A DNA stretch of 14,070 bases from JANOAR01 sp031411235 (GTDB taxonomy: Bacteria; Verrucomicrobiota; Verrucomicrobiia; Verrucomicrobiales; Verrucomicrobiaceae). Positions 6,977 to 14,070 of the stretch are shown here, piece by piece (the stretch's first letter is position 1; each line of letters starts with the position of its first letter). The stretch is from positions 1 to 14,070 of the forward strand of contig JANOAR010000320.1 of NCBI GenBank assembly GCA_031411235.1, given 5' to 3'. The position numbers and the translations under genes were made by a program. The notes under the pieces were generated by a model that was given only the letters and a program-made list of their open reading frames with translations, ran no database searches and had not been told where the DNA came from.

Positions 6977-7429
6977 CTACTCACTGAGTACCTTTTTCAT
7001 GGTGCGGTGTGGCAGTGTCACTTCGATGAATTCATTCGAGGCGACGTGGTAGCCCTGCCTTTCGTAGAAGCGCTGAGCCGTCGTGCGCGCATGAAGTTCA
7101 ACGGTGTTGAAGCCACGCTCACGGATCATAATCTCGGCACCTTGCAGCATCGCTTTACCGAGGCCGTTGCCTTGCCACTCGGTATCGACAACCATTTGGC
7201 GAATGCGTGCATGGTCTTCCATCCAGACGATGCAGAGTGCTGCCACGACCGTCTCGCCTGCAATAGCGGCGAGATGAAGCTGGTCATCCTCGGCTCGCAG
7301 TTCATCCATGCTAAGGCTTAGCCCAAGGGGCTTGCGCAGGAGGAGTTGGCGCAGCTCCACTGCCTTCCAATAGGCGGCGGAGTCGTGCTCGATGGGGCTG
7401 ATAGTGATTTCGAGTCGCTGGTCGGACAT
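6977..7429 (-). CDS. GNAT-family N-acetyltransferase
   Basis: This 150-residue cytoplasmic protein has the GNAT fold. Motif A, which binds acetyl-CoA, is visible as IRQMVVDTEWQGNGLGKAML, with the Q-x-x-G-x-G core in QGNGLG. Motif B follows as the typical late GNAT pattern AQRFYERQGYHV. The ATG at 7427-7429 (MSDQRLEITISP) is preferred. A second in-frame ATG five codons upstream is possible, and a much longer extension to 7600 would run over the start of the divergent glutaredoxin gene. The acceptor substrate (small molecule, amine or protein terminus) cannot be inferred. It is transcribed away from the glutaredoxin, with 151 bases between the starts; I could not identify a convincing promoter for either. 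Confidence 0.88.
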   Translation of the reverse strand: MSDQRLEITISPIEHDSAAYWKAVELRQLLLRKPLGLSLSMDELRAEDDQLHLAAIAGETVVAALCIVWMEDHARIRQMVVDTEWQGNGLGKAMLQGAEIMIRERGFNTVELHARTTAQRFYERQGYHVASNEFIEVTLPHRTMKKVLSE

Positions 7430-7580
7430 GCCTTTCGCTCTCATACAAAAGTGCGTGCTGTGCAAGTGCGTGCCGCATCTTGTCGCCTCTTGCCTCACGG
7501 ACAAGCCTATGAGGGTGCTGTGAAACGTTGCATTTCCTGCATCCACCTCTACTCTCCGCCCCGTTATAAACCACTGCCCT

Positions 7581-7937
7581 ATGAACCCACCCAAAATCAC
7601 CGCCTATCTCAAAACTCACTGCGGCTGGAGCGAAGGCATTCGCGCCATCTTCCGCAAGTATGACCTCGCTTACGAAGAGAAGGACATCATCAAAAATCCT
7701 GCCTTCCGCTGGGAGATGGAGCAGCGCAGCGGCCAGCCGCTCTCGCCCTGTGTCGAAGTGAATGGCAACATGCTGCCCGACATCAGCGGTGAAGAAGTCG
7801 AGCGTTGGATGCTGGCCAATGGCTTGCTGGAGCAAAACGAAAAAGCGCCCGATGCGCCCATCGACTCTGCTTGCACCAATGAGCAACACGAAGAAATGGC
7901 ACGCGGTGCTGTGGGCAGCGTGCGGTTTGTGAGCTGA
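7581..7937 (+). CDS. Monothiol-type glutaredoxin (CGWS active site)
   Basis: This 118-residue cytoplasmic thioredoxin-fold protein starts MNPPKITAYLKTHCGWS. The active-site motif is CGWS with a single cysteine, C14, comparable to the CGFS of monothiol glutaredoxins rather than the CPYC of dithiol ones. The cis-proline loop reads LSPCVEVNG, placing a second cysteine directly after the cis-proline, and is followed by the GSH-binding-like DISGEEVERWM. A C-terminal tail of about 30 residues with one more cysteine (SACTNEQ) extends past the usual fold. Monothiol glutaredoxins are known to carry Fe-S clusters or deglutathionylate proteins; which applies here is unknown. The gene ends at a strong terminator about 30 bases downstream, so it is probably monocistronic. 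Confidence 0.88.
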   Translation: MNPPKITAYLKTHCGWSEGIRAIFRKYDLAYEEKDIIKNPAFRWEMEQRSGQPLSPCVEVNGNMLPDISGEEVERWMLANGLLEQNEKAPDAPIDSACTNEQHEEMARGAVGSVRFVS

Positions 7938-7966
7938 TCATGGTTGGCACGACGAACTCAAATGAG

Positions 7967-7998
7967 AAGGCCTCGCTGCATTCGCGCGAGGCCTTTTT
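7967..7998 (+). terminator. Strong intrinsic terminator after glutaredoxin
   Basis: AAGGCCTCGC (7967-7976) and GCGAGGCCTT (7986-7995) form a perfect 10-bp stem with a 9-base loop, running into TTTTT (7994-7998). It lies 29 bases after the glutaredoxin stop and isolates that gene from the haem protein gene downstream. Confidence 0.9.
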
Positions 7999-8120
7999 GT
8001 TGGGTTACGATGCACAACTCTGCATCCGCGCCATGTCGCTATCGACATCGTACGTAAACGATCAACGCGCAGATACAAAGACACCACAGCTCATGTTTTA
8101 ACGCGCCTTCACTTCCTCCC

Positions 8121-10820
8121 ATGAAACGACTCCTCCTCTCCCTGCTCCTGCTTTCCCCGGCTATCGCCCAAGAAGGTTTCCGCCCGCCGTTCAACGGCAA
8201 GGATCTCACGGAAGTGGTCGCACAGACCGCCCCTGCGAAGGGTAAAGCCAAAGACAAGGGGCGCGCACGGGCCGCACGCCCGAACGCCGTCGGGCCTGCC
8301 ATCGGCGCGAATGTCGCCACACCCATCGCCAACATCCGCGCCCCCAAGGACTTCAAAGTGGAGTTGCTCTACTCCGTGCCCGGCGGCGATCAGGGATCAT
8401 GGGTGAACCTGTGCGAGGACGATAAAGGCCGCATTTATGCCAGCGATCAATACGGCGGCTTGTATCGTTTCACGCCGCCTGCGCTGGGCAAGCCGCTTGA
8501 TCCGAAGGACGTGCAGAAGGTGCCCGTCGAGATGCGTGCGGTGAACGGCATGGCCTTCGCGTTTGGTGCGCTTTACGTCGGCGTGAACGACTACGAGGCG
8601 AAGATTCCGAGCGGCGTGTATCGCCTCACCGACAGCAACAACGACGACCAACTCGACAAGGTGGAGACGATCCGCGAGTTCGAGAGCAAGGGCGACCACG
8701 GCGTTCATGCCATCATCCCCTCGCCGGACGGCAAGAGCCTGTTCCTCATCTCTGGCAACGGCGCGAAGCCGACCAAGTGGGCCGCGAACTCACCCGTGCC
8801 TTCGATCTTCGGCGAGGATCATCTGCTGCCTCGTATGCCCGATGGTCGTGGCTTCATGCGCGATGTCATGGGACCGGGCGGTGTCATTTATCGCTTCGAT
8901 CCCGAGGGAAAGAACTTCGAGGCCTACGCCAGCGGCTTCCGCAACATCTTCGACGGTGCGTTCAACCGCGATGGCGAACTCTTCACCTACGACGCGGACA
9001 TGGAGTATGACTTCAACACGCCGTGGTATCGCCCCACGCGTATCTGCCATGTGGTGAGCGGCGGCGAATTCGGCTGGCGCAACGGTGCCGGCAAGCGCCC
9101 CGAGTGGTATCCCGACAACCTGCCGCCCGTGCTCAACATCGGCCCTGGCTCGCCCACCGGCGTGACCTTCGGCTACGGCGCGAAGTTCCCCGCGAAGTAT
9201 CAGAACGCCTTGTTCGCGCTCGACTGGAGTTGGGGCAAACTCTACGCCATTCACCTGGAGCCGAAGGGTGCAAGCTACACCGCGACGAAGGAAGAGTTCC
9301 TCTCCGGCTCCCCGCTGCCACTGACGGACGCGATCATCCGCAAGGAGGATGGCGCGATGTATTTCACGATTGGCGGACGCAGGGTGCAGTCGGGGTTGTA
9401 TCGGGTGACTTATGTGGGGAAGGAGGATGTGACAGTGCAGACTGGCAAACGTGCGAACCTTCCCCCGGGTGTTGAAATCGCCGGCCAGACAGGGACAGCG
9501 CCAGGCCCAATACGCAATCATCTCGAAGCCTTCCACACCAAACAAAAACCGAAGGCCATCGAAACGTCATGGCCGCACCTCGGCGATGCCGACCGCAACA
9601 TCCGCTGGGCCGCACGCATCGCCATCGAGCATCAACCCTTCGCCTCATGGGCCGACAAAGCTCTGAACGAAACCAATCCCGCCATCCAAGTCGAAGCCCT
9701 CCTAGCCCTCGCACGTTGCGCTGGCGTGTGCCCGCAGCACCGCAATGCCGACACGCCGCCCGTTGATACCGCCATACGCAGCAAGCTGCTTCACGCATTG
9801 CTCAACCTTGATCTCGAAAAACTGCCAACCACACAGCAACTCACCGCATTGCGCACGATTGAGATCGTGCTCAATCGCTTCGATAGCTGCGAGGACAAGA
9901 TGAGTTGGTTGCTTTGCAAGAAACTCGATCCCTTATTTCCTGCCGCGACACCTGAGCAAAACTGGTTGCTTTGCGAATTGATGGTCAAGCTTCAGTGCCC
10001 CACCGCCGCCGCCAAAGGCATGGCCTTGATCGCGAACGCACCAACGCAGGAAGAGCAGATGGAGTATGCGCGCAGCCTCCGCATGTTGAAGACCGGCTGG
10101 ACGACCGAAACGCGCACCGCGCAACTCGAGTGGTTCCTCAAAGCCGCGAACTACAAGGGCGGTGCGAGCTTCGACAAGTTCATCGAGTTCATCCGCACCG
10201 ACAGCCTCGCCACCTTCACCGACGCCGAGAAGACGCAGCTCGCCGCGCTCATCGAGAAGAAGCCCGAGCGCAAGTCCGCCATCGAGAACCTCGGCGCGAT
10301 GTTCGTCGGGCGCACACCCACCATGTGGACGCTCGACGAACTCAGCAAGGCCGCGAGCACCGGCTTGAAGAACCGCAACTTCGACAACGGACGCAAGATG
10401 TTCGCCGCCGCCGCTTGCTTCACTTGCCATCGCTTCGACAACCAGGGAGGCATGACTGGCCCCGACCTCACGGGCGCTGGCGGACGTTACAGCCCGCATG
10501 ACTTGCTCGATCAAATCATCAACCCGAGCAAGGTCATCAACGAGCAGTTCGCACCCATCGTGGTCACCAAGAATAACGGCGAACAAATCATCGGGGTCGT
10601 CGTGAACCTCGGTGGCGACAGCGTCACGCTCAACACCGACCTCTCCAATCCGAATCAACGCACTGGCGTGGATCGCAAGGACGTGAAGAGCATCGAACCC
10701 AGCACCGTCTCCTCCATGCCCCCCATGCTGCTGAGCATGTTGAAGAAGGAAGAGATCCTCGACCTGCTCGCCTACGTGCTGAGCGGCGGAGACAAGACGA
10801 ATGCGATGTTCAAACCGTGA
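8121..10820 (+). CDS. Secreted PVC-type beta-propeller protein with C-terminal haem-binding domain
   Basis: This 899-residue exported protein begins with a signal peptide (MKRLLLSLLLLSPAIAQ). A low-complexity Lys/Ala/Arg linker lies near residues 35-55. Residues about 70-440 form a sorbosone/glucose-dehydrogenase-like propeller, with blades such as DKGRIYASDQYGGLYRF, DSNNDDQLDKVE and YASGFRNIFDGAFNRDGELFTYDADMEYD. Residues about 470-740 are helical, ARM/HEAT-like. The C-terminal domain carries the haem c motif CFTCH at 766-770, then GGMTGPDLTGAGGRY and a late SMPPM whose Met may ligate haem (TIGR02603 type). It shares this architecture with the minus-strand gene at 459-3707, but is shorter and lacks the embedded palindromic element. 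It is likely a periplasmic oxidoreductase of unknown substrate. The sulfatase gene starts 74 bases downstream with no terminator seen between them, so co-transcription is plausible. Confidence 0.9.
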   Translation: MKRLLLSLLLLSPAIAQEGFRPPFNGKDLTEVVAQTAPAKGKAKDKGRARAARPNAVGPAIGANVATPIANIRAPKDFKVELLYSVPGGDQGSWVNLCEDDKGRIYASDQYGGLYRFTPPALGKPLDPKDVQKVPVEMRAVNGMAFAFGALYVGVNDYEAKIPSGVYRLTDSNNDDQLDKVETIREFESKGDHGVHAIIPSPDGKSLFLISGNGAKPTKWAANSPVPSIFGEDHLLPRMPDGRGFMRDVMGPGGVIYRFDPEGKNFEAYASGFRNIFDGAFNRDGELFTYDADMEYDFNTPWYRPTRICHVVSGGEFGWRNGAGKRPEWYPDNLPPVLNIGPGSPTGVTFGYGAKFPAKYQNALFALDWSWGKLYAIHLEPKGASYTATKEEFLSGSPLPLTDAIIRKEDGAMYFTIGGRRVQSGLYRVTYVGKEDVTVQTGKRANLPPGVEIAGQTGTAPGPIRNHLEAFHTKQKPKAIETSWPHLGDADRNIRWAARIAIEHQPFASWADKALNETNPAIQVEALLALARCAGVCPQHRNADTPPVDTAIRSKLLHALLNLDLEKLPTTQQLTALRTIEIVLNRFDSCEDKMSWLLCKKLDPLFPAATPEQNWLLCELMVKLQCPTAAAKGMALIANAPTQEEQMEYARSLRMLKTGWTTETRTAQLEWFLKAANYKGGASFDKFIEFIRTDSLATFTDAEKTQLAALIEKKPERKSAIENLGAMFVGRTPTMWTLDELSKAASTGLKNRNFDNGRKMFAAAACFTCHRFDNQGGMTGPDLTGAGGRYSPHDLLDQIINPSKVINEQFAPIVVTKNNGEQIIGVVVNLGGDSVTLNTDLSNPNQRTGVDRKDVKSIEPSTVSSMPPMLLSMLKKEEILDLLAYVLSGGDKTNAMFKP

Positions 10821-10894
10821 AGCCATGCGCTTCGATGTGACCGCCGACCCACACGAGAAACCCCAACCTCGCCACCCAGCATCCCTAAATCGCC

Positions 10895-12682
10895 ATGCGC
10901 CGCTTCTTTCTCACATTCCTCTTATACTCGGCTCTCTGCCCCTCGCTCTATGCAGCGCAACCCAACATCATCCTCATCTACACCGACGACCATGGTCATG
11001 CCGACCTCGGCATCTATGGTGCAGTGAAGGACATCAAAACGCCGAATCTTGATGCGCTGGGCCGCAGCGGTGTGGTAGCGACGCATGGCTACAGCACCGC
11101 GCCGCAGTGCGTGCCTTCGCGGGGTGGCGTGATGACGGGGAGATTCCAAGGCCGCTTCGATCTCGATAACAATGGTTCCGCACTCGATGGCTTCAACAAA
11201 GAGACCACCATCGCAACGCGACTGCAAAACGCGGGCTATGTGACGGCGCAGTTTGGCAAGTGGCACCTCGGGCCGCAGAATGCGATCACGCAGCACGGCT
11301 TCAAGCATGTGTTTTCGCAGCACTCGCAGGTGAAGTTCGCTGCGAACATTACGCTCGACGGGAAAGACAGGCCGATGGGCGATCTGCCGCCGACCGAGTA
11401 TCACCTTGATGGCTGCTCCAAGGCCGCTGCGTCGATCATCGAGCGCTACCACGACCAGCCCTTCTTCCTCTACGTCGCCTATCGCGCTCCGCACACGCCG
11501 CTGGATGCGCCGCAGAGCTACATGGATCGCTTCCCCGGCGAGATGCCTGAGCGCCGTCGCGCTGCGCTCGCCATGCTTTCGGCGATTGATGATGGTGTGG
11601 GACTCATCACGAGCACTTTAAAGAAGCACAACCTCACTGAGAAAACGCTCATCTTTTTCATCGGCGACAACGGCGCACCGCTCAAAATCCACAAGATCGA
11701 CTCGCCGCTCAAAGGCGATCCCGGTGGCTGGGATGGCAGCCTGAACACACCACTCAATGGCGAGAAAGGCATGTTGGCCGAAGGCGGCATGTCCACGCCG
11801 TTTCTTATCGCCTGGCCCGGCACCATCCCCAGTGGCCAGACGTATGAGCATCCCGTCAGCGCCCTCGATTTCGCGGCGACAGCGGTGAGAGTCGCTGGAG
11901 CTTTAGCTCCAAACGGTTCGGCTAAAGGCGAAGCCACGTTGGATGGCGTGAACCTCCTCCCACACCTCACCGGCGAAAATAAAGCGCCGCCGCACGACGC
12001 GCTCTACTGGCGCTGGATGGCCCAGAGCGCAGTCCGCGAAGGTAACTGGAAACTCCTGCGCGGTGACGAGCGCGAATACCTCTACGACCTCAGCATCGAC
12101 CGCGAGGAGAAGCGCAACCTCGCCGCGAAACATCCCGAGATCGCCACACGCCTCCGCACCAAGCTCAAAACCTGGGCCGACGGCCTCAATCCACCTGGCA
12201 TGGCCCTCGGCCCGATGGCCGCGACTTGGAACGACTACTTCGATTTTTACCTCGAAGGTAAAACCATCGCTGCTCCGGCAGGCAACGCCGGCAAAGGCAA
12301 GAGAGCCTCCGCATCAGCCACCAGCGGCTGGGAAGCTCGCAACGGCAAGCTCACAGCCCAAGATGGCATACTCACCGTGACACCCGACAAGGCCGACAAG
12401 GCCACCTTCATCACCCGCGCTCAACTCAAGCTCCCTGGCCCCGTCACCGCCAAACTCACGCTCAAAACCACCGTATCCGGCTCTGCCGCCATCGCCTGGC
12501 GTGTCGATGGGGATAAAGACTTCCTTCCCGCGAATCGCGTCACCTTTGAAATTAAAGCTAACGAAGACTGGCAGAACCACGAAGTCCAAATCCCCGCCAA
12601 AGGCCGCGTCATTCATGTACGCGTGCATTTGCCTGCGGGAGCCGCCCAGTTCCGCACACTCGATCTCCAACCTGCTCCTTGA
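10895..12682 (+). CDS. Exported Cys-type sulfatase with extra C-terminal domain
   Basis: This 595-residue protein has a signal peptide ending near LYAAQPN (residues 18-24). The N-terminal sulfatase domain is intact by motif: metal ligands D31-D32 in YTDDHG, C72 in CVPSR (the Cys converted to formylglycine), K122 and H124 in FGKWHLG, HTPLD, and D258-N259 in GDNGAP. It should hydrolyse sulfate esters, probably on a polysaccharide, in the periplasm or outside. It requires a formylglycine-generating enzyme, which is not in this window. The usual sulfatase core ends near residue 430. An Ala/Gly/Lys/Ser-rich linker (about 455-475) and a beta-rich domain of roughly 120 residues follow; the latter may be carbohydrate-binding, which is inference. 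A REP-like palindrome is in frame at about residues 334-346. The stop overlaps the next start (TGATG). Confidence 0.93.
   Translation: MRRFFLTFLLYSALCPSLYAAQPNIILIYTDDHGHADLGIYGAVKDIKTPNLDALGRSGVVATHGYSTAPQCVPSRGGVMTGRFQGRFDLDNNGSALDGFNKETTIATRLQNAGYVTAQFGKWHLGPQNAITQHGFKHVFSQHSQVKFAANITLDGKDRPMGDLPPTEYHLDGCSKAAASIIERYHDQPFFLYVAYRAPHTPLDAPQSYMDRFPGEMPERRRAALAMLSAIDDGVGLITSTLKKHNLTEKTLIFFIGDNGAPLKIHKIDSPLKGDPGGWDGSLNTPLNGEKGMLAEGGMSTPFLIAWPGTIPSGQTYEHPVSALDFAATAVRVAGALAPNGSAKGEATLDGVNLLPHLTGENKAPPHDALYWRWMAQSAVREGNWKLLRGDEREYLYDLSIDREEKRNLAAKHPEIATRLRTKLKTWADGLNPPGMALGPMAATWNDYFDFYLEGKTIAAPAGNAGKGKRASASATSGWEARNGKLTAQDGILTVTPDKADKATFITRAQLKLPGPVTAKLTLKTTVSGSAAIAWRVDGDKDFLPANRVTFEIKANEDWQNHEVQIPAKGRVIHVRVHLPAGAAQFRTLDLQPAP
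11896..11932. repeat. Short palindromic element embedded in frame in the sulfatase gene
   Basis: TGGAGC-TTTA-GCTCCA (11896-11911) is a perfect 6-bp stem with a TTTA loop. An imperfect second hairpin follows: TTCGGC-TAAA-GGCGAA (11917-11932), with one mismatch. The same stem-TTTA-stem design appears at 352-365 with different stem bases. It is translated as AGALAPNGSAKGEA without interrupting the frame. Confidence 0.65.
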
Positions 12683-13869
12683 TGAACAAGCTCTTCGCCC
12701 TCTACTTCCTCTTCGCCCTCAGCTCTTCGCTCTACGCGGCACAGCCGAACGTCATCGTCATCCTCGCCGATGATCTCGGCTGGAGCGATACCACGCTGTA
12801 TGGCAACACATCATATTATCAGACGCCGAACGTTGAGCGTCTCGCGAAGCGCGGCATGACCTTCACGCGGGCGTATTCGGCGAGTCCGCTGTGCTCGCCG
12901 ACGAGGTCGGCGTTGCTCACGGGGCAAAGCCCAGCCCGCACGGGGATCACAACGCCGAACTGCCATGTGCCGCAGGTCGTATTGCAGGCGACGACGGGCA
13001 CGAAAGCGGCACCGAATGAGAAAGCGATTCAGCCCACGCCACCGACGCGATTGAAGCCCGAGTATCGTACGCTCGCGGAGACGCTGAAGGACGCAGGCTA
13101 TGCTACGGCGCATTTCGGCAAGTGGCATCTCGGGCCTGAGCCGTATTCGCCATTGCAGCAGGGTTTCGATGCAGACCTGCCACATCATTCCGGGCCGGGG
13201 CCTGCGGGTAGTTACGTCGCCCCGTGGAAGTTCAAGGACTTCGACGCGTCTCCCGGAGAACCCGATCAACACATCGAAGATCGCATGGCAAAGGAGGCGA
13301 CCGCGTTCATGCAGAAGCACAAGGACAAGCCGTTCTACATGAACTACTGGATGTTCAGTGTTCACGCACCCTTTGATGCCAAGAAGGCGAACATCGAGAA
13401 GCATCGCGCCCGCATGGATCCGAAGGATGCGCAGCGTAGCCCGACGTATGCGGCGATGATCCAGAGCATGGACGACACCATCGGCACGCTGCTCGATGTG
13501 CTCGACCGCCTCAAGCTCGCTGATCACACGATCATCATTTTCACCTCTGACAATGGTGGGAACATGTATAACGAAATCGATGGTACCACGCCCACCAGCA
13601 ATCGCCCCCTGCGTGGTGGCAAGGCGACGATGTTTGAAGGCGGCACGCGAGTTCCTTGTGTCGTTGTCTGGCCTGGAGTCACCGCCGCTGGCAGTCGCAG
13701 CGATGCGATCATCCAGAGTGAGGATTATTATCCCACATTGCTCGAAGGACTCGCCTTGAAGCCCGCCGAAGGTCAGCGCTTCGACGGCGCGACCATTCTG
13801 CCCGCACTGAAAGGCGATGCGCTCGCCGACAAAGCCGTCTATGAAGGCGCGTCGAATTTTCCGCTCTAG
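12682..13869 (+). CDS. Exported Cys-type sulfatase, C-terminus replaced at a junction
   Basis: This 395-residue ORF starts at the ATG at 12682, which overlaps the previous stop (TGATG); an in-frame TTG at 12679 is less likely. The signal peptide ends near LYAAQPN (residues 17-23). Catalytic and metal residues are all present: D30-D31 in LADDLG, C71 in CSPTR (formylglycine site), K147 and H149 in FGKWHLG, H228 in VHAPF, D290-N291 in SDNGG, and the Lys of RGGKATMFEGG. Homologues known to me continue past LKGxxLAxxAIF into an FPH-type segment and a C-terminal subdomain of about 70-100 residues ending the GDWKLI region. Here the frame instead ends EGASNFPL and stops within about 30 bases of a sharp GC drop. 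The natural C-terminus therefore appears lost. If the junction is an assembly error, the true gene is longer. Confidence 0.88.
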   Translation: MNKLFALYFLFALSSSLYAAQPNVIVILADDLGWSDTTLYGNTSYYQTPNVERLAKRGMTFTRAYSASPLCSPTRSALLTGQSPARTGITTPNCHVPQVVLQATTGTKAAPNEKAIQPTPPTRLKPEYRTLAETLKDAGYATAHFGKWHLGPEPYSPLQQGFDADLPHHSGPGPAGSYVAPWKFKDFDASPGEPDQHIEDRMAKEATAFMQKHKDKPFYMNYWMFSVHAPFDAKKANIEKHRARMDPKDAQRSPTYAAMIQSMDDTIGTLLDVLDRLKLADHTIIIFTSDNGGNMYNEIDGTTPTSNRPLRGGKATMFEGGTRVPCVVVWPGVTAAGSRSDAIIQSEDYYPTLLEGLALKPAEGQRFDGATILPALKGDALADKAVYEGASNFPL

Positions 13870-13870
13870 A
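13835..13870. other. Sequence junction: possible assembly chimera or recombination point
   Basis: Sulfatase-like coding ends at about 13840. By hand count, bases 13681-13860 are 59% G+C (107 of 180) and bases 13871-14070 are 44% (88 of 200). A new open frame, shifted by +1, continues from here to the window end. The exact breakpoint cannot be fixed within roughly 20-30 bases. Confidence 0.6.
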
Positions 13871-14070
13871 AAAAGGCAGGTTGGTGATTTTGCTGACACT
13901 GCTTCACGCGGTGCTGACAAGCATATTTTTAAGCGTATACAAAACTTTGGCGAAGTAGCGCGATTTTCGATTGCCTGGATTTTGCTTGTTATTGTGCTGA
14001 TCGGTAGTGTGTCATTTCAAACAAGAGGTCTTGAGAGGTACTACTTACATTATCAACCAGCTAGCGGCGG
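13841..14070 (+). CDS. N-terminus of a membrane-anchored protein, possibly a peptide ABC transporter binding protein; 3' end outside window
   Basis: A frame open from 13811 to the window end is in a different phase from the sulfatase. An ATG at 13841 begins MKARRIFRSRKRQVGDFAD; another in-frame ATG lies at 13817. If the junction is artificial, the true start may be upstream and missing. The visible 76 residues are a strongly basic N-terminal stretch (1-42), one hydrophobic helix (about 42-59: FSIAWILLVIVLIGSVSFQ) and then ERYYLHYQPASGG at the edge. From memory, this order (basic N-terminus, one anchor helix, Y-rich turn, P-x-x-GG) resembles the start of family 5 peptide-binding proteins of Saccharibacteria and related Patescibacteria, which continue with a YxEGxxG motif. 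That continuation is outside the window. Arg codons are mixed (CGT, CGA, CGC, AGA, AGG), unlike the GC-rich neighbours. The coding call is fairly secure; family and source are tentative. Confidence 0.5.
   Translation, partial: MKARRIFRSRKRQVGDFADTASRGADKHIFKRIQNFGEVARFSIAWILLVIVLIGSVSFQTRGLERYYLHYQPASG

Noticed and set aside
7449..7473. Direct repeat AAGTGCGTGC, two copies 15 bases apart, near the acetyltransferase start
   Set aside because: Only two 10-base copies overlapping the possible alternate start; no promoter geometry, so it may be chance.
7430..7600. N-terminal extension of the acetyltransferase to 7600
   Set aside because: It would overlap the glutaredoxin start and adds non-GNAT sequence; MSDQRLEI at 7429 is a natural start.
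9933..10826. 297-codon minus-strand ORF antisense to the second haem protein
   Set aside because: It mirrors a gene with an intact CFTCH motif; the antisense peptide lacks motifs and has the composition of a shadow frame.
12811..13920. 369-codon minus-strand ORF antisense to the second sulfatase, reading across the junction
   Set aside because: It is low-complexity and Arg-rich with no domain features, and is explained as a GC-driven shadow of the sulfatase.

Overview
The window looks like a chromosomal fragment of a Verrucomicrobiota bacterium (Verrucomicrobiales-like); this is inferred from gene content, not from a marker gene. Two genes encode the large secreted beta-propeller plus haem-binding proteins typical of the Planctomycetes/Verrucomicrobia group. 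Two encode Cys-type sulfatases with signal peptides. Most starts lack a clear Shine-Dalgarno site, and GC is near 60% over most of the length.

Layout. Bases 1-333 are the 3' end of a probable adenylate-forming (PaaK-like) enzyme. It converges on a 1082-residue haem-binding dehydrogenase-like protein (459-3707, minus strand) across a nested inverted repeat. A vapBC toxin-antitoxin pair (3809-4502) follows. Its promoter and palindromic operator are readable and predict a leaderless antitoxin mRNA. Next come two peptide-type ABC permeases, oppB and oppC (4557-6352), with no ATPase or binding-protein gene beside them. A small secreted Cys-rich protein (6423-6752) ends at an intrinsic terminator. 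A GNAT acetyltransferase (minus) and a CGWS glutaredoxin (plus) diverge at 6977-7937, and the glutaredoxin ends at a strong terminator.

From 8121 to 13869 a second haem-binding propeller protein and two sulfatases run in one direction. The two sulfatases overlap by one base, so they are probably co-transcribed. The likely theme is outer-compartment breakdown of sulfated polysaccharide coupled to periplasmic redox proteins. That role is inferred from family membership and linkage only.

The most unusual features are two. (1) Palindromic REP-like elements occur between genes and also in frame inside two coding sequences. (2) At about 13840 the last sulfatase breaks off and continues into lower-GC DNA (about 44% against 59%). 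That DNA encodes the N-terminus of an unrelated membrane-anchored protein resembling peptide-binding proteins of Patescibacteria/Saccharibacteria. The junction is either an assembly chimera or a true recombination point. I found no tRNA, rRNA, CRISPR array, insertion sequence or recognisable new defence system. No gene-free stretch exceeds 300 bases.
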